A DNA stretch of 64,000 bases from Edaphovirga cremea (GTDB lineage: Bacteria > Pseudomonadota > Gammaproteobacteria > Enterobacterales > Enterobacteriaceae), in NCBI RefSeq assembly GCF_003332275.1, contig NZ_QOVA01000004.1, positions 62,001 to 126,000 of the forward strand, given 5' to 3'. The notes under the pieces are model-generated. The model made no database searches, was not told where the DNA came from, and saw only the letters and a program-made list of their open reading frames with translations. This document shows positions 47,239 through 60,022 of this stretch, piece by piece. The translations under genes were made by a program, and so were the position numbers. Position 1 is the stretch's first letter. Each line of letters opens with the position of its first letter.

Positions 47239-47514
47239 TTCCGGCCCTCCCCAATCTGTGTGTATGGTCATAATGACGGATAACGCGCCTATATTGAATG
47301 CCAAAACCGGCCATCATTCGTGTCAGAAGAGGACCAGTTTCAATCGAGAAAAGAAGGGAAGAACAAGAGGTGTTGAGGGATAGTATTTTTATTCAAAATT
47401 ATTGAAAGAGAAACTCAAATCAATCCGTTTTTCATCAGTGTTGTTCCGGCGTACTCTTATCACATCGAAAGGCAAACGCCTTTTACCTTGATAAATGACA
47501 CATAGGAATACATC

Positions 47515-47775
47515 ATGAAAAGTATCAAATATTTTGCTGTAGCTGCTGCTCTTACCATTGCTTCATTCTCTGCTTTGTCTGCTGATGAAATTAATAGCGC
47601 GCAGGCCGTCGATCAGCAAGCCGTTGGTGTGGTATCGGTAAGTGGTGCAACCAATTTGTCTTCACTGGAAGCCAGTCTGGCTGATAAAGCTGAACAAGCC
47701 GGTGCAAAATCTTATCGGATCGTCTCCACCACCGGTAATAACAACCTGCACGGAACCGCTGCTTTATATAACTAA
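47515..47775 (+). CDS. DUF1471 (YhcN/BhsA-like) periplasmic protein
   Basis: 86 residues: signal peptide 1-22 (cleaved after LSA) and one DUF1471 domain, with VGVVSVSGATNLSSLEASLA, AGAKSYRIVSTTGNNNLHGT and a final ALYN. Small proteins of this family in E. coli (BhsA, McbA, YhcN) respond to stress and affect biofilm. It stands alone, with AGGAATACATC before the ATG. Which paralogue it is cannot be told. Confidence 0.88.
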   Translation: MKSIKYFAVAAALTIASFSALSADEINSAQAVDQQAVGVVSVSGATNLSSLEASLADKAEQAGAKSYRIVSTTGNNNLHGTAALYN

Positions 47776-47848
47776 TCACCTGTCATACGTCGAGCCGCAG
47801 ATGCGTTGTTTACGCTTTCCTGTGGCCCGACGCATTTATGGTAAAGAG

Positions 47849-49300
47849 TCACATCAGCGGCAGAAGCTGGTCATACAGTTTGCGAAAGACCTCACGCCGT
47901 TCTGCATAGAGCTGATGCCTCGCTGAATCGGGTTGATGTGTCTGTTCCAACGGCAGTTGCGGCAGGAAATTGGCCATGTCTACACCGGGGTTCATCGCGA
48001 TCTGGGCCAGTCTTGCAGCGCCCAACGCGGGCCCAACATCACCTCCCGTGCGATATTCCAGCGTCTGACCACTGATATCCGCCAGCATCTGACGCCAGTA
48101 ACCACTGCGGGCACCGCCCCCAATCAACGTAATGCTTTTGGGCTGCAATCCGGTCGCATGGAGAACATCGATACCCTCCGCCAAAGCAAATCCGACACCT
48201 TCCAATACCGCACGCGCCAAGTCATTGGGTCCATGCTGGTGGGTGAAGCCAAAGAAACTGCCTTTGGCGTTGGGATTATTGTGCGGTGTGCGTTCACCAG
48301 AGAGATACGGCAGAAACCAGACGGGGGAGTCCGCTTCCTTCGATTTCTCAACCTGTTGCAATAACGCTGGCACGCTCGGTGCACCGGTTAATTTTCCCGC
48401 CCAATCAATACAGGATGCTGCACTTAGCATCACTGACATCAGATGCCAGGTTTTAGGCAAGGCGTGACAAAAACTGTGAACGGCGCTTTCAGGATTACGC
48501 AAAAATCCATCGCTAACGGCGAAATAGACGCCCGATGTGCCCAGTGAAAGCATCGCCTGACCGGTTTGATACAACCCGACACCGACTGCACCCGCAGCGT
48601 TATCGCCCCCGCCAGCAATCACCGGTATCTGTGCCATCCCCCAACGCTGCGCGATATCCGGCAATACATTTCCGGTGATTTGTGTACCTTCAAACAGGGT
48701 AGGCATCTGGTCGCGCGTCAGCTCACAGGCTGCCAGCATACGGTCGCTCCAGTCACGCTTTCCGACGTCAAGCCACATTGTCCCAGCCGCGTCTGACATA
48801 TCGGTGGCAAACTCACCTGAAATTAGCCAACGGAGATAATCTTTTGGTAACAATACCTTATCGATCTGACTGAAAATCTTTGGCTCGTTTTCTGCCAGCC
48901 ATTTCAGTTTAGGCGCAGTGAAACCGGGCATCATCAGATTTCCGGTCACAACGCGGGAATCTGGTACCTCTTTTTCCAACGTCTGGCACTGGGCAAAACT
49001 GCGGCCATCGTTCCACAAAATGGCGGGACGCAGTACGCGGTGATTTTTATCAAGTAACGTTGCGCCATGCATTTGCCCGGTAAGGCCAAGCCCCTTCACA
49101 GCACTTAAATCCTGTTGCTGTTTCAGCGCCAGCATCGCGCGATCCGTGGCATTCCACCAGGCCAGCGGATCCTGTTCAGACCAGAGTGGGTGGGGGCGTG
49201 AGATCGACAACGCCTCGGTCTGGCTGGCTATCACTTTTCCCTGCTCATTCAGCAGGATCGCTTTAACGCCTGAAGTACCAAGATCGATGCCGATATACAT
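47849..49300 (-). CDS. xylB: xylulokinase
   Basis: A 483-residue FGGY-family sugar kinase that phosphorylates D-xylulose to xylulose 5-phosphate (E. coli XylB 484). The ATPase motifs are the N-terminal GIDLGTSGVKAILL, then LTGQMHGA (active-site Met-His) and GGGDNAAGAVG with the catalytic Asp. GGGARSGYWRQMLADI is the FGGY C-terminal signature. It lies 79 bases below xylA and is co-transcribed with it. Confidence 0.96.
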   Translation of the reverse strand: MYIGIDLGTSGVKAILLNEQGKVIASQTEALSISRPHPLWSEQDPLAWWNATDRAMLALKQQQDLSAVKGLGLTGQMHGATLLDKNHRVLRPAILWNDGRSFAQCQTLEKEVPDSRVVTGNLMMPGFTAPKLKWLAENEPKIFSQIDKVLLPKDYLRWLISGEFATDMSDAAGTMWLDVGKRDWSDRMLAACELTRDQMPTLFEGTQITGNVLPDIAQRWGMAQIPVIAGGGDNAAGAVGVGLYQTGQAMLSLGTSGVYFAVSDGFLRNPESAVHSFCHALPKTWHLMSVMLSAASCIDWAGKLTGAPSVPALLQQVEKSKEADSPVWFLPYLSGERTPHNNPNAKGSFFGFTHQHGPNDLARAVLEGVGFALAEGIDVLHATGLQPKSITLIGGGARSGYWRQMLADISGQTLEYRTGGDVGPALGAARLAQIAMNPGVDMANFLPQLPLEQTHQPDSARHQLYAERREVFRKLYDQLLPLM

Positions 49301-49379
49301 AGTTTCCCCTTAACCCGCGCATCCACTCATTAAAACAGGGCATAACCCGACAGGGGAAATGCCCTCTCTCAGTCCGTTT

Positions 49380-50699
<1,320 letters not shown>

Positions 50700-51081
50700 T
50701 ATTGGCTCCTTGGAAACTGACCCAGCGACGGCTGGGGACGCTGAGGCCTAATCTTCGGAGTTGTCGAGCCGCATCACAATTACGTTATTTCACACTCAAA
50801 TTCAGAGAATTATTAAATGTGCAGCAGATCGCATAAATAAGCCGTTTTAACGCTTTTTTCATCCTCTCTTATAAAGAGTGCAGCAAATATTATGTCTGTT
50901 TTGTTTATCCTGTACATCAAACCATGATCTTCATCATAAAAATAAAAAGAAACCAAAAAACATAACCGAGCAATTAAAATCAGCAATTGCTGTTTATTTA
51001 CCCTGCGACAACAATCCATGCGGTAGTTGATGTTTGTCAATTTCTCTTACCCCACTTCTTAAATAAGAAAGGTTTTATAAG
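50700..51081. promoter_or_regulatory. divergent xylA-xylF control region
   Basis: 382 bases without a gene. A CRP-like site TGTGCAGCAGATCGCA is at 50818-50833. An A-rich stretch (50936-50965) carries repeated AAAAA and GAAACCAAAAAAC-like blocks, where XylR sites are expected, and a perfect 12-bp palindrome CAGCAATTGCTG lies at 50981-50992. Layout matches the E. coli xyl control region: one CRP site between two XylR-activated promoters. The XylR sites themselves are inferred. Confidence 0.6.
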
Positions 51082-52077
51082 ATGAAAATAAAGAACATTT
51101 TACTCTCTGTATGTGCCGCACTGGCATTGGTAAGTCAGCCTGGGTTCGCCAAAGACATTAAAATTGGTATGGCTATTGATGACTTACGACTGGAACGCTG
51201 GCAAAAAGATCGCGATATTTTTGTTAAAAAAGCCGAGTCGCTGGGGGCAGACGTATTTGTGCAGTCTGCTAATGGAAATGAAGAGACACAAATGTCTCAA
51301 ATCGAAAATATGATCAATCGCGGTGTCGATGTATTGGTCATTATTCCCTACAACGGGCAGGTATTAAGTAATGTGATCGCCGAGGCCAAGCGTGAAGGAA
51401 TCAAAGTGCTGGCTTATGATCGCATGATCAATAATGCCGATATCGACTTTTATATCTCTTTCGACAATGAAAAAGTGGGTGAACTACAAGCACAAAGCCT
51501 GGTTCAACGCGTGCCGCAGGGAAATTATTTCCTGATGGGCGGTTCACCGGTGGACAATAACGCCAAGCTGTTCCGGGCAGGGCAAATGAATGTTCTTAAG
51601 CCGTTGATCGACAGCGGGAAAATCAAAGTGGTAGGCGATCAATGGGCTGACGCATGGTTACCGGAAAATGCGCTGAAAATCATGGAGAACGCGCTGACCG
51701 CCAATAATAACAAGATTGATGTCGTAGTGGCGTCGAACGATGCCACGGCGGGCGGAGCCATCCAGGCGCTGGCCGCGCAAGGCTTATCGGGTAAGGTAGC
51801 GATTTCGGGTCAGGATGCCGATCTTGCCGCGATAAAGCGCATTGTGGCAGGTACCCAGACCATGACAGTCTATAAACCCATCAGCAAACTGGCGAATGAC
51901 GCGGCAGAGATTGCCGTTACCTTGGGAAAAGGGGAGCAGCCAGAATCAAATGCCAAGCTTAACAATGGATTAAAAGATGTTCCTTCCTATTTGTTAACGC
52001 CGATTCAGGTCGATAAAAACAATATAGACAGTACGATTATCGCTGACGGTTTTCATAAAAAATCAGATATTTACTGA
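51082..52077 (+). CDS. xylF: D-xylose-binding periplasmic protein
   Basis: 331 residues with a 23-residue signal peptide (QPGFA/KD). A type I periplasmic-binding fold follows, close to E. coli XylF (330): KIGMAIDDLRLERWQKDRDI, ANGNEETQMSQIENMINRGV and SNDATAGGAIQALAAQGL carry sugar-binding residues. It delivers D-xylose to XylGH. Confidence 0.97.
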   Translation: MKIKNILLSVCAALALVSQPGFAKDIKIGMAIDDLRLERWQKDRDIFVKKAESLGADVFVQSANGNEETQMSQIENMINRGVDVLVIIPYNGQVLSNVIAEAKREGIKVLAYDRMINNADIDFYISFDNEKVGELQAQSLVQRVPQGNYFLMGGSPVDNNAKLFRAGQMNVLKPLIDSGKIKVVGDQWADAWLPENALKIMENALTANNNKIDVVVASNDATAGGAIQALAAQGLSGKVAISGQDADLAAIKRIVAGTQTMTVYKPISKLANDAAEIAVTLGKGEQPESNAKLNNGLKDVPSYLLTPIQVDKNNIDSTIIADGFHKKSDIY

Positions 52078-52255
52078 TCGCACTATTATTGCCGTCAAGG
52101 CAATGCGCATTGCCATCTCCTTAATTTGATGGGAGATGGCTCTCCGGCAGACGTTTATTAGCGATACATTTATCTCTTTTAAATGGATCAGGTCCACCAC
52201 AAAAATACCGTGGCCGCTGTGTCGTGCAAATAATGAGAGCAGCACGGAGGGAAAA

Positions 52256-53797
52256 ATGCCTTACCTGTTAGAAATGAAGCACATCACCAAGCAGTTCGCC
52301 GCAGTGAAAGCGGTAGATAACGTCAGCCTGCAACTGGAGGCAGGCTGTGTATTATCGCTATGCGGGGAAAATGGATCCGGAAAATCGACGCTGATGAAAG
52401 TGCTGTGTGGCATTTATCCGCACGGCAGTTATCAGGGGGAGATTATTTTCTCAGGCGATAAGATCGAAGCAAAAACAATCCGGGATACGGAACAGAAAGG
52501 TATTGCGATCATTCATCAGGAACTGGCATTGGTTAAGCAAATGACCGTGCTTGAGAATATGTTTCTTGGCAGTGAGTGGGGGCACTACGGTCTGCTGGAC
52601 TACGACGGAATGTATTTGCGTTGTCAGCGTATGCTGGCGCAGGTTCGCCTGAATGTCGATCCCAATACCCGCGTTGGTGAGTTGGGACTGGGGCAACAGC
52701 AATTGGTTGAGATAGCCAAGGCCCTCAACAAGCAGGTGAGGTTGCTGGTATTGGATGAGCCCACGGCATCGCTGACTGAAAGTGAAACCGCGACTCTGCT
52801 GGATATCATCCGCGACCTGCGAAATCACGATATCGCCTGTATCTACATCTCCCATAAACTCAATGAAGTCAAGGCGATATCAGACATCATCTGTGTTATC
52901 CGCGACGGTAAGCACATCGCCACCCGTGCAGCGGCCAGCCTCAGTGAAGATGACATCATTGCCATGATGGTCGGGCGCGAACTGACCGAGTTATTCCCCA
53001 CCAGTGAGCATGAGATTGGCGAAGAGATCTTGCGCGTTGAGCACCTTACCGCCTGGCATCCGGTGAACCGGCACATCAAACGCGTCAATGACGTCAGTTT
53101 CAGCCTGCGGCGCGGAGAAATCCTGGGGGTGGCGGGACTGGTGGGTTCAGGGAGAACCGAAACCGTGCAATGCCTGTTTGGCGCCTATCAAGGGCGCTGG
53201 CAGGGTGACATTTTCATCAATGGCAAGCCAGTTACGATTGCCCGTTGTCAGCAGGCCATGGAGTTAGGTATCGCAATGGTACCGGAAGATCGCAAGCGGG
53301 ACGGCATCGTGCACATTATGAGCGTCGGATCCAACATGACACTGGCGGCCCTCAGCCGGTTTAGTGGCACATTAAGCGTGCTTGATGACGCCAAAGAGCA
53401 ATCCACCATTCAGCAATTCATTGCCCAGCTACGGGTAAAAACCTCTTCACCGGAATTGGCCATCGGTCGCCTGAGTGGCGGTAACCAGCAAAAAGCCATT
53501 CTGGCCAAGTGCCTGTTACTTAATCCTAAAATCTTGATTCTGGATGAGCCAACCCGCGGTATCGACGTCGGGGCAAAGTATGAAATCTATAAACTGATCA
53601 ATCAGTTGGTACAGCAGGGCATTGCCGTCATCGTTATCTCATCTGAATTGCCCGAAGTCCTTGGGCTAAGCGATCGGATACTGGTAATGCATCAGGGCCA
53701 AATCAAAGCCGATCTCGAGAACCACAACCTGACGCAGGAACAGGTTATGGAAGCGGCTCTCAGGAGTGAAACGCATGTCGAAAATCACGCAGTCTGA
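52256..53797 (+). CDS. xylG: D-xylose ABC transporter ATP-binding protein
   Basis: 513 residues, the same length as E. coli XylG: two fused ABC ATPase domains. Domain 1 has Walker [10 protein letters not shown] and signature [15 protein letters not shown]; domain 2 has a degenerate Walker A (GLVGSGRTE) and signature [16 protein letters not shown], as is normal in sugar ABC proteins of this class. The ATG at 52256 with a GGAGGG site is chosen; the upstream in-frame extension of 40 codons is not conserved. It overlaps xylH by 23 bases. Confidence 0.96.
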   Translation: MPYLLEMKHITKQFAAVKAVDNVSLQLEAGCVLSLCGENGSGKSTLMKVLCGIYPHGSYQGEIIFSGDKIEAKTIRDTEQKGIAIIHQELALVKQMTVLENMFLGSEWGHYGLLDYDGMYLRCQRMLAQVRLNVDPNTRVGELGLGQQQLVEIAKALNKQVRLLVLDEPTASLTESETATLLDIIRDLRNHDIACIYISHKLNEVKAISDIICVIRDGKHIATRAAASLSEDDIIAMMVGRELTELFPTSEHEIGEEILRVEHLTAWHPVNRHIKRVNDVSFSLRRGEILGVAGLVGSGRTETVQCLFGAYQGRWQGDIFINGKPVTIARCQQAMELGIAMVPEDRKRDGIVHIMSVGSNMTLAALSRFSGTLSVLDDAKEQSTIQQFIAQLRVKTSSPELAIGRLSGGNQQKAILAKCLLLNPKILILDEPTRGIDVGAKYEIYKLINQLVQQGIAVIVISSELPEVLGLSDRILVMHQGQIKADLENHNLTQEQVMEAALRSETHVENHAV

Positions 53798-54959
53798 ACT
53801 CAATCTGCCATCCGCTGCGCCAAAAACGGCGGTGGAGCGACTGAAAAGCATCAATCTCCAGGTGTATGTCATGCTGGCGGCAATCCTGGCGATCATCTTG
53901 TTCTTTACCTTTACGACAGATGGCGCCTATATCAGCGCCCGCAATATTTCCAACCTGCTGCGGCAAACGGCGATTACCGGGATTTTGGCAGTGGGTATGG
54001 TGTTTGTGATTATTTCTGCCGAAATTGACCTTTCCGTCGGCTCAATGATGGGGCTGTTGGGCGGGGCGGCAGCGATTTTTGACGTATGGCTGGGCTGGCC
54101 ATTGCCGTTGACGATTATCGTTACCCTGATACTGGGGCTGTTCCTCGGTGCCTGGAATGGCTGGTGGGTCGCCTACCGAAAAGTACCGTCGTTTATCGTG
54201 ACGCTGGCCGGAATGCTGGCCTTTCGCGGCATATTGATCGGTATCACCAACGGCACAACGGTCGCACCTACCAGCTCAGCCATGTCGCAGATTGGCCAAA
54301 GTTATCTTCCTAACGGCGTGGGTTTTTCTGTGGGTGCCGTAGCTCTGATGCTCTTTATTGGCTGGCAATGGCGGCGGCGCAGCCAGCGACAAAATCTGGG
54401 TCTGGCAGTCAATTCCACCTCAGGCGATGTGACGCGACATTCAGTAACTGCCATTCTCGCGCTGGGCGCAATCTATCTGCTGAATGATTACCGTGGGGTT
54501 CCTACACCGGTGTTGGTGCTGGTTGCCTTGATGCTGGCCGGTATGTTCATGGCGACGCGCACCGCTTTTGGCCGCCGCATTTATGCCATTGGCGGGAATA
54601 TCGATGCGGCCCGCTTATCTGGGGTCAACGTTGAGCGCACCAAAATGGCTGTCTTTGCCATTAACGGATTGATGGTGGCCATCGCCGGACTGATCCTCAG
54701 CTCGCGGCTTGGGGCGGGATCACCTTCCGCCGGTAATATTGCCGAATTGGATGCCATCGCGGCCTGCGTAATCGGAGGAACCAGTCTGGCGGGAGGGATC
54801 GGCAGCGTAGCGGGGGCGGTAATGGGGGCGTTCATCATGGCCTCATTGGACAATGGTATGAGCATGCTCGATGTCCCGACCTTTTGGCAATACATCGTCA
54901 AGGGGGCGATTTTGTTGCTGGCAGTATGGATGGATTCAGCCACCAAGCGGCGGATGTAA
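53775..54959 (+). CDS. xylH: D-xylose ABC transporter permease
   Basis: 394 residues (E. coli XylH 393), an inner-membrane permease with about ten helices. The segments [14 protein letters not shown] and [19 protein letters not shown] are nearly identical to E. coli. The ATG at 53775 lies inside xylG, as in E. coli, so translation is coupled. It ends [11 protein letters not shown]. Confidence 0.96.
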   Translation: MSKITQSELNLPSAAPKTAVERLKSINLQVYVMLAAILAIILFFTFTTDGAYISARNISNLLRQTAITGILAVGMVFVIISAEIDLSVGSMMGLLGGAAAIFDVWLGWPLPLTIIVTLILGLFLGAWNGWWVAYRKVPSFIVTLAGMLAFRGILIGITNGTTVAPTSSAMSQIGQSYLPNGVGFSVGAVALMLFIGWQWRRRSQRQNLGLAVNSTSGDVTRHSVTAILALGAIYLLNDYRGVPTPVLVLVALMLAGMFMATRTAFGRRIYAIGGNIDAARLSGVNVERTKMAVFAINGLMVAIAGLILSSRLGAGSPSAGNIAELDAIAACVIGGTSLAGGIGSVAGAVMGAFIMASLDNGMSMLDVPTFWQYIVKGAILLLAVWMDSATKRRM

Positions 54960-55023
54960 TGCTAATGACATCATCTGTTTGAGAAATATCTCGTGAAGGA
55001 TCACAGATAATCTCTCTTTTTTC

Positions 55024-55066
55024 CTGCTCTTTGGATGGCTGTGATATCCAAAGAGCAGTTTGTTTT
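55024..55066 (+). terminator. strong terminator or attenuator between xylH and xylR
   Basis: CTGCTCTTTGGAT (55024-55036) and ATCCAAAGAGCAG (55046-55058) form a perfect 13-bp stem, then TTTGTTTT. It lies only 16 bases before the xylR ATG. Most xylFGH transcripts should stop here, so xylR probably depends on read-through or its own weak promoter. Confidence 0.8.
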
Positions 55067-55081
55067 GCAGGATGACAAAGT

Positions 55082-56260
55082 ATGTTTGAGAAACGCTACC
55101 GCATCACATTGCTGTTCAATGCCAACAAGGTCTATGACCGTCAGGTAGTTGAGGGTGTCGGTGAATATTTACAGGCATCGCAATGTGACTGGGACATTTT
55201 TATCGAGGAGGATTTCCGCTGTCGCATCGATAACATAAAAGATTGGCTGGGCGATGGGGTGATCGCTGACTTCGACGATCGGGAGATTGAGAAATTATTG
55301 AAAGGCGTCAACGTGCCGATTGTCGGCGTGGGTGGTTCCTATCATCAAAAAGAAGACTATCCACCCGTGCACTATATCGCTACTGATAATCATGCGCTGG
55401 TTGAGTCGGCGTTTATGCACCTGAAGGAAAAGGGCATAAATCGTTTTGCCTTTTATGGCCTGCCACGTGCCAGTGGCAAACGCTGGGCTGAGGAGCGGGA
55501 GATAGCTTTTCGTCAATTGGTGGCTGCGGAGCAATATCAGGGAGTAATTTATCAGGGAATGGAAACTGCCCCTGAAAACTGGCAGCACGCACAGAACCGA
55601 CTGGCCGACTGGGTACAAACGTTGCCGCAACAAACCGGGATTATTGCCGTGACTGATGCCCGGGCGCGTCATTTGCTGCAAGTCTGTGAGCATCTGGATA
55701 TCGCCGTGCCGGAAAAACTCTGCGTAATCGGGATTGATAACGAAGAACTCACCCGCTATCTGTCGCGCGTGGCGCTCTCATCGGTTATTCAAGGTACCAG
55801 ACAGATGGGCTATCGTGCAGCGAAGTTGCTGCATCAGTTGCTTAACGAACGCGATCTCCCGTTGCAGCGCATTTTGGTACCGCCGGTGAAAGTGGCTGCC
55901 CGGCGCTCGACTGATTTCAGATCGTTACGCGATCCGGCTGTTATTCAGGCCATGCACTATATTCGCTATCATGCTTGTAAGGGTATCAAAGTTGAGCAAG
56001 TGCTCGATTCGGTGGGGATCTCACGGTCAAATCTGGAAAAACGCTTCAAGGATGAAATCGGTCAAACGATTCATGGTGTTATTCACGAAGAGAAACTCGA
56101 TAGGGCGCGTAATCTGTTAACGGCCACCTCTTTGCCAATCAACGAGATTTCGCAAATGTGCGGCTATCCTTCCCTGCAATATTTCTATTCGGTCTTTAAG
56201 AAAGGTTACGATATGACACCCAAAGAGTACCGGGATAAATACGGCGAAGTGGGGTACTGA
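55082..56260 (+). CDS. xylR: xylose operon regulator XylR
   Basis: 392 residues, the same length as E. coli XylR. The N-terminal part (1-275) is a LacI/PBP-like xylose-binding domain (starting MFEKRYRITLLFNANKVYDR). The C-terminal AraC-type domain (about 290-390) has two helix-turn-helices, IKVEQVLDSVGISRSNLEKR and INEISQMCGYPSLQYFYSVF. With D-xylose it activates xylAB and xylFGH. Confidence 0.96.
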   Translation: MFEKRYRITLLFNANKVYDRQVVEGVGEYLQASQCDWDIFIEEDFRCRIDNIKDWLGDGVIADFDDREIEKLLKGVNVPIVGVGGSYHQKEDYPPVHYIATDNHALVESAFMHLKEKGINRFAFYGLPRASGKRWAEEREIAFRQLVAAEQYQGVIYQGMETAPENWQHAQNRLADWVQTLPQQTGIIAVTDARARHLLQVCEHLDIAVPEKLCVIGIDNEELTRYLSRVALSSVIQGTRQMGYRAAKLLHQLLNERDLPLQRILVPPVKVAARRSTDFRSLRDPAVIQAMHYIRYHACKGIKVEQVLDSVGISRSNLEKRFKDEIGQTIHGVIHEEKLDRARNLLTATSLPINEISQMCGYPSLQYFYSVFKKGYDMTPKEYRDKYGEVGY

Positions 56261-56277
56261 TTTAGAATAACGTAGTT

Positions 56278-56301
56278 TCCAGGCTCCGATCAGAGCCTGG
56301 A
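56278..56301. terminator. bidirectional terminator between xylR and yicI
   Basis: TCCAGGCTC (56278-56286) and GAGCCTGGA (56293-56301) form a 9-bp perfect stem between the convergent genes. Confidence 0.7.
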
Positions 56302-56311
56302 TACAGGGCTG

Positions 56312-58639
56312 CTATTTTAGCGTAATGGTGATTTTACCTTCCTCTGACTCTGGCGTGATGATGATGCCTTGTTCACTTGGGTCAATGCTCGCCCCGCTGA
56401 CGTTGACGTCATCCATCACATTGCGCAGGCATAACGTCCAGTTTTTTGCCTGCCCGTTGCTCTGGAGATGAATCTTGTCGCCTTGGCGTTCCGCCGTCAG
56501 GGTAAATACAATGTCACCCGCCATACTGACAATGCGACTTTCGGCGCAATGACCGTCTTGCAGTTCGAACAGTTGGAATGCCGTCTGTAAACTGTAGTCA
56601 TAATCCGGTTTCTGACTGTTATCACCCAACGCCAATAAGGTGTTTGGCCGCACATAAACCGGCAGGCTATCAAAGTCATGCTGTTGACGAAGCCAGCGGC
56701 CACCTGCAACCTGTTGATTACTGAAAAGATGTGTCCAGCGGCCTTCTGGCAGATAGAAATTCACGTCGCCCCGCTCGCTGAAAACGGGGGCCACCAGAAT
56801 GTTATCGCCAAGCATATATTGCCGATCGAGGTAATCACACGCTGGATCGTCTGGGAATTCAAGTATCATCGCCCGCATCACAGGCGTACCACTTTCTGCG
56901 GCTTGAGCGGAGGCAGCATACAGGTAGGGCATCATGCGGCATTTCCATTCAGTGAAATAGCGCACAACATCGCAGGCCTGGTCATCGTAAGCCCAAGGTA
57001 CCCGATACGATTTGCTGCCGTGCAGGCGACTATGGCTGGAGAGTAGCCCAAACGCGCACCAGCGTTTATAGACATGTGCCGGTGCAGTATTTTCGAAACC
57101 ACCAATGTCATGGCTCCAGAAACCAAATCCAGACATCCCCAGCGACAGCCCGCCGCGCAGGCTCTCCGCCATGGATTCATAGGTGGCATAACAGTCGCCG
57201 CCCCAGTGTACCGGGAATTGCTGTGCTCCCACTGACGCCGAACGGGCAAACAGCACCGCCTGATCTCTGCCGAGTTTCGCCTGCAAGGTTTTGTAAACCA
57301 ACTCATTGTAAATAAAGGCATAATGGTTGTGCATCTTTTGCGGATCGCTGCCATCGGCCCACGAGACATCCGTTGGGATACGCTCACCGAAATCCGTTTT
57401 AAAGCAATCTACGCCCATATCAATAAGGCGATTGAGATGTCCGGCATACCATTCGCAGGCTCCGGGATGAGAGAAATCGACAATGGCCTGACCCGGTTGC
57501 CATTTGTCCCACTGCCATACATCGCCATTAGGGCGCTTTAGCAAGAACCCCTTCTCCATGCCTTCTTTAAATAGCGGCGATTTTTGCCCGATATACGGGT
57601 TGATCCACAGGCAAATTTTCAATCCACGCGCCTTCAGCCGATTAAGCATGCCTTGTGGGTCCGGGAAGGTTTGCGGATCCCATGCAAAGTCACACCACTG
57701 AAATGCCTTCATCCAGAAGCAGTCAAAATGGAACACATGCAGCGGCAAATTACGTTCGGCCATGCCATCGATAAAACTGTTTACCGTGGCCTCATCATAG
57801 TTGGTCGTGAACGACGTAGTGAGCCACAGGCCAAACGACCAGGCTGGGGGAAGTGCGGGGCGTCCGGTCAACCGCGTGTAGCGATCCAACACTTTTTTCG
57901 GTGTCGGTCCGTCAATGACAAAATATTCAAGGTATTCACTTTCAACGCTAAATTGTACTTTCGACACCTTTTCCGAGCCGACCTCAAAAGAGACACACTC
58001 GGGATGATTTACCAGCACGCCATAACCGCGATTGGTGAGATAAAAGGGGATGTTTTTGTAGGATTGCTCGGTACTGGTTCCGCCATCACGGTTCCAGCTT
58101 TCAACCTGCTGACCGTTTTTGACCAACGCCGTAAAACGTTCACCCAGGCCATAAACGCTCTCGCCCACGCCGAGGTCGAGACGCTCGTACATGTAGTTTT
58201 TACCGCTATTGCTGTCTTGGACATATCCCGCTGATTTCGCACCACTGCCGGTAATCCGTTCGCCATTTCGCAGAAAATCGAGCGACCAATTATCACCTTT
58301 TGTCAGCCGTACAGCGAGATCGCCGCTATGAAGTTCGGCACAGCACGCGTTGTTTTCGATATGAACATCAATGTCCGTATTACCGTTCAGGGGGTATAGG
58401 GGGCCACGTTTTACCGCGCCTTCAAAGTGCGTAATACGAACTCCGATGATGCCCGTTTGTGGCGAGAAAAAGCGCAGGGTAAACAGGGGCGTATCGAGCT
58501 GATTGGCGCGTTCGCTGGCATCGCGCGGAGCGGCATAGACCACCATTTCGTTCCCTTGAGCATGGACGTCAAAAACCTGAAGGGGATGAATGAGAGCGAA
58601 CCCAGGCTGGATAAGCCAGTTGCCATCGCTGATTTTCAT
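56312..58639 (-). CDS. yicI: alpha-xylosidase YicI
   Basis: A 775-residue GH31 enzyme (E. coli YicI 772) that releases alpha-linked xylose, for example from isoprimeverose. The catalytic nucleophile is Asp416 in [11 protein letters not shown], the same position as in E. coli. The GH31 sugar-site motif [18 protein letters not shown] (301-318) and the [17 protein letters not shown] segment are intact. No signal peptide: cytoplasmic. It lies 12 bases after yicJ, which imports the substrate. Confidence 0.95.
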   Translation of the reverse strand: MKISDGNWLIQPGFALIHPLQVFDVHAQGNEMVVYAAPRDASERANQLDTPLFTLRFFSPQTGIIGVRITHFEGAVKRGPLYPLNGNTDIDVHIENNACCAELHSGDLAVRLTKGDNWSLDFLRNGERITGSGAKSAGYVQDSNSGKNYMYERLDLGVGESVYGLGERFTALVKNGQQVESWNRDGGTSTEQSYKNIPFYLTNRGYGVLVNHPECVSFEVGSEKVSKVQFSVESEYLEYFVIDGPTPKKVLDRYTRLTGRPALPPAWSFGLWLTTSFTTNYDEATVNSFIDGMAERNLPLHVFHFDCFWMKAFQWCDFAWDPQTFPDPQGMLNRLKARGLKICLWINPYIGQKSPLFKEGMEKGFLLKRPNGDVWQWDKWQPGQAIVDFSHPGACEWYAGHLNRLIDMGVDCFKTDFGERIPTDVSWADGSDPQKMHNHYAFIYNELVYKTLQAKLGRDQAVLFARSASVGAQQFPVHWGGDCYATYESMAESLRGGLSLGMSGFGFWSHDIGGFENTAPAHVYKRWCAFGLLSSHSRLHGSKSYRVPWAYDDQACDVVRYFTEWKCRMMPYLYAASAQAAESGTPVMRAMILEFPDDPACDYLDRQYMLGDNILVAPVFSERGDVNFYLPEGRWTHLFSNQQVAGGRWLRQQHDFDSLPVYVRPNTLLALGDNSQKPDYDYSLQTAFQLFELQDGHCAESRIVSMAGDIVFTLTAERQGDKIHLQSNGQAKNWTLCLRNVMDDVNVSGASIDPSEQGIIITPESEEGKITITLK

Positions 58640-58651
58640 GAGATTCTCCTG

Positions 58652-60022
58652 TTACTTCATATATTCGTGTTGGTTACGACGCACACCTGCCGCCAGTTCG
58701 CCAAGAATATTCTTCAACAGCGGCGTGCGGAGGGTATAAAAACGTTTGCAGATGATGGCGCTGAGCAGATAACACAAGCCGGGAACCAGCGTGAATAGGG
58801 CGATAATGCTGGTGATCGTTGCGGGATTCTGCGTCGCCGCACCCGATTGGTAACCAGACCCCGCCAACAGCCAACCAATCAGCGCACCCCCCAAAGCCAG
58901 GCCCAGTTTCAGGACAAAGAGCGTGCCAGCAAAGCTAATACCGGTCAGGCGTTTGCCGTTTTTCCACTCACCGTAATCGACGGTGTCTGACATCATCACC
59001 CACTGGATTGGTGTCACCAGTTGGTGCAGTACACCGATCATAAAGATGAAGATAAACATGGTGATGCTGGCGTTTATTGGCACCAGATACATAGAAAAAC
59101 TCAATATTGTCACTATGGCGTTGACCCACCAGAACACGCTGACTTTGCATTTCCAATCGGTTAGGGGTTTGGCTAATGCACTGCCGAACAGGTTGCCAAC
59201 AGAGTAGGTGCCCAGAAATAGCGCAAAGACCAACGGATTACCGAGAATGTAAGTGACGTAATACATCATCGCTCCGCCGCGCACAGACACGGCAAGGATA
59301 TTTAGAATGGTCAACAAACCGACAATTCGCCATTGGTCGTTGTGCCAGATATCACGAAGATCTTCTTTCATCGTGCCTTGGTTGGCATCATCAGCCGTAA
59401 CACGTTCTTTGGTCGTTGCGAAACAGATGGCGAGCATGACGATGGCAACCAGAGCCAAAACAGCAATACCCCCTTGAAAACCCAACGCTTTATTTTCTCC
59501 ACCAATAAAGGTGACTAGCGGCATCATCAGGACCGTACTGAGCATGCCGCCTGCTGTTGCCAGCACAAAGCGGTAGGATTGAAGGGAAATTCGCTGCTCG
59601 GGATCGGCGGTAATCACGCCGCCCAATGCGCAATAAGGAATATTTACGACGGTATACATCAGCGTCAGTAGGGTATAGGTGATTGCGGCATAGATCATTT
59701 TGCCGCTCATGCTCAGGTCGGGCGTGCTATATGCAAAAACGCAGACGATACCAAATGGAATGGCAGCAAAGAGTACGTAGGGGCGGAATTTACCCCAGCG
59801 CGTACATGTGCGATCCGCAAGCAGCCCCATACAGGGATCTGAAATTGCGTCCAACGCCCGCGCAAGGAGAAACATGGTACCGACATAACCGGCAGGGATA
59901 CCGAAAATATCAGTATAAAAAAACATCATGTACAACATGACATTATCAAAGACGATGTGGCTGGCAGCATCACCCAAACCGTAACCAATTTTCTCTTTGA
60001 TCGAGAGAATGTGATTGCCCAT
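58652..60022 (-). CDS. yicJ: xyloside transporter YicJ (GPH family)
   Basis: 456 residues (E. coli YicJ 460), a sugar:cation symporter of the glycoside-pentoside-hexuronide family with 12 helices. Hallmarks are KEKIGYGLGDAASHIVFDNV at the N-terminus and ARALDAISDPCMGLLADRT. It is first in yicJI. Beside the xyl genes it extends xylose use to xylosides. Confidence 0.93.
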   Translation of the reverse strand: MGNHILSIKEKIGYGLGDAASHIVFDNVMLYMMFFYTDIFGIPAGYVGTMFLLARALDAISDPCMGLLADRTCTRWGKFRPYVLFAAIPFGIVCVFAYSTPDLSMSGKMIYAAITYTLLTLMYTVVNIPYCALGGVITADPEQRISLQSYRFVLATAGGMLSTVLMMPLVTFIGGENKALGFQGGIAVLALVAIVMLAICFATTKERVTADDANQGTMKEDLRDIWHNDQWRIVGLLTILNILAVSVRGGAMMYYVTYILGNPLVFALFLGTYSVGNLFGSALAKPLTDWKCKVSVFWWVNAIVTILSFSMYLVPINASITMFIFIFMIGVLHQLVTPIQWVMMSDTVDYGEWKNGKRLTGISFAGTLFVLKLGLALGGALIGWLLAGSGYQSGAATQNPATITSIIALFTLVPGLCYLLSAIICKRFYTLRTPLLKNILGELAAGVRRNQHEYMK